From positions 1,406,522-1,470,521 of the forward strand of contig UYJD01000005.1 in the NCBI GenBank assembly GCA_900618795.1: a stretch of DNA of 64,000 nucleotides. The letters run 5' to 3'. The notes beneath the pieces were generated by a model, which was not told the origin of the DNA, made no database searches, and was given only the letters and a program-made list of their open reading frames with translations. Position numbers and translations under genes: made by a program. Shown here in pieces: positions 63,201 through 64,000 of the stretch (position 1 is its first letter; each line of letters begins with the position of its first letter). The stretch comes from Cyanodermella asteris (lineage: Eukaryota > Ascomycota > Lecanoromycetes > Ostropales > Stictidaceae).

Positions 63201-64000
63201 GTGACCGACCACAAAGGGAGAGAAAGCAGCCCAGTAACCTCTACAACGAGATGATGACCGAGCAAGAGAAAGCCAAGGCGACAAGCGCGCCAGGCCCTTC
63301 TGCAAGCAGTCCACCCAAGCAGGAGACCCCCGTTGCCAATGTGTTGCAAACCAGTGGCTCGCCAAACAGCAAGCAAGAAAGTCAACCCAAGAAACGCAAA
63401 TCCTTGAGCGGCGTCGCCAACAGACAGCCGGCTTGCGAAGCTTGCAGACGAGGTCGAAGGGCATGCAAACACCGAGACTTGCCTCAAGAGGCGTCCAATG
63501 CCAATGCGCCCTCTGTAACTGCAGGATTCAGTCAGCCTTCTGGCACAGAAGAGATTGAGGGTGATGAGGCAGGCTCAGGTGCTGCAGGAGTAGCAGTCAG
63601 CAGAGTGCCGTCTCAGCTGCCGGATGTGCATGTTCTTGTTCCAGAGCAGGGACTCGTCGCCGCCACAGCCCAGAGTAATGGCGAGATTCTTGCCGGAGTG
63701 GCGGCGAGCGCGAATGCGCAGCTTCAGAAAGATTCCGGCACACCCGGGCGCAGCAAGGCCTGCGCCGACTGTCGCAAGAGCAAGGTGAGTTGAACGTGGT
63801 CTGTTATACGGATGTGACAAAGTGCTAACTATTTGACAGCGTCGTTGTATACACGACGAGTTCGGAAGGCAAGATCCGATGAAGATGGCGCAGGCAGCGC
63901 AACCACGACCGGCGGCGAAGAAGAAACGACCAAGTGATGCCAACGAGACAACTCCTCAGTCCAAGAAGCCGAAGAAGATCGCGACACCCAAACAGGCCCA
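60215..64000 (+). CDS. JHD1: JHD1-type PHD-JmjC histone lysine demethylase, incomplete at the window edge
   Basis: Exon 1 is 60215-63784 (1190 codons), then a 55-nt intron (GTGAGT..TGACAG), and exon 2 from 63840 runs past 64000. Such enzymes remove methyl groups from H3K36 with Fe(II) and 2-oxoglutarate. Residues 1-385 are disordered, Pro/Ser/Gln-rich with an NLS (RKRRRQD). PHD finger about 388-440 (CTACGFH, ISCDGCEKWFHFAC, CKTCKP). JmjC about 640-820: iron ligands by position His702 and Asp704 (FHIDFGGSSVYYH) and His774 (AGWIHAVWTP), with KGKKMFFFIPPT between. The tail is basic and holds two CxxCRxxxxxC boxes (CEACRRGRRAC near 1072; CADCRKSKRRC across the intron). The true start could lie upstream in another exon; the 3' end is not seen. 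Confidence 0.92.

Noticed and set aside
1-64000. Transposons, virus-like elements, CRISPR arrays
   Set aside because: No transposase, reverse transcriptase, capsid-type frame, long terminal or inverted repeat, or spaced direct repeats were seen.

Overview
The window is nuclear DNA of a filamentous ascomycete (Pezizomycotina). Genes are compact and lie on both strands. Introns are short (about 50-105 nt) with GT..AG borders, leaders are pyrimidine-rich, and single-copy housekeeping genes are interspersed with secreted and accessory enzymes. A placement in Dothideomycetes is only my impression from the protein set (F-box-like relic, mycosporine genes, Ser/Pro-rich DUF4203 protein); no rRNA or other phylogenetic marker is present to prove it. 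No tRNA, rRNA, transposon, virus-like element or CRISPR array was recognised.

Layout. 1-4.5 kb: an intact MFS transporter faces a decayed cytochrome P450 with several TAG stops and no haem-binding end. 4.5-11.1 kb: mitochondrial ribosomal protein bL27m, a nitronate monooxygenase, a coiled-coil protein and the ribosome-biogenesis GTPase LSG1. 12-16.7 kb: a FAD phenol-hydroxylase-type monooxygenase, a TDA3-like FAD oxidoreductase and phosphoserine aminotransferase. 17.5-20.6 kb: a decayed F-box-like gene and glutathione synthetase. 22-31 kb: a very long DUF4203 membrane protein, a secreted yellow/MRJP-type protein, the MTP18 mitochondrial fission protein, a small conserved 86-aa protein and a CoA-binding-domain protein. 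31-39.3 kb: PWP2, a CDC12-type septin and mitochondrial leucyl-tRNA synthetase.

39.4-45.7 kb is the most interesting part: a three-gene mycosporine (UV sunscreen) cluster. It has an ATP-grasp ligase (MysC-like) and an O-methyltransferase (MysB-like) on the minus strand. A sugar-phosphate cyclase, demethyl-4-deoxygadusol synthase (MysA-like), diverges from them across a 1.65-kb promoter region. Together they would turn a pentose-phosphate sugar (sedoheptulose 7-phosphate) into 4-deoxygadusol and couple it to an amino acid. No gene for a second amino-acid addition is present, which fits the oxo-mycosporines known from fungi.

46.5-64 kb: GH20 beta-N-acetylhexosaminidase, a GPI-type CAP/PR-1 protein, gamma-glutamyl phosphate reductase (PRO2), an NmrA-like protein, an orphan Cys-containing protein, the splicing factor SF3b6/p14 and a JHD1-type PHD-JmjC histone demethylase that runs off the right edge. 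Exon borders were worked out by hand from splice consensus, reading frame and family similarity, without transcripts.
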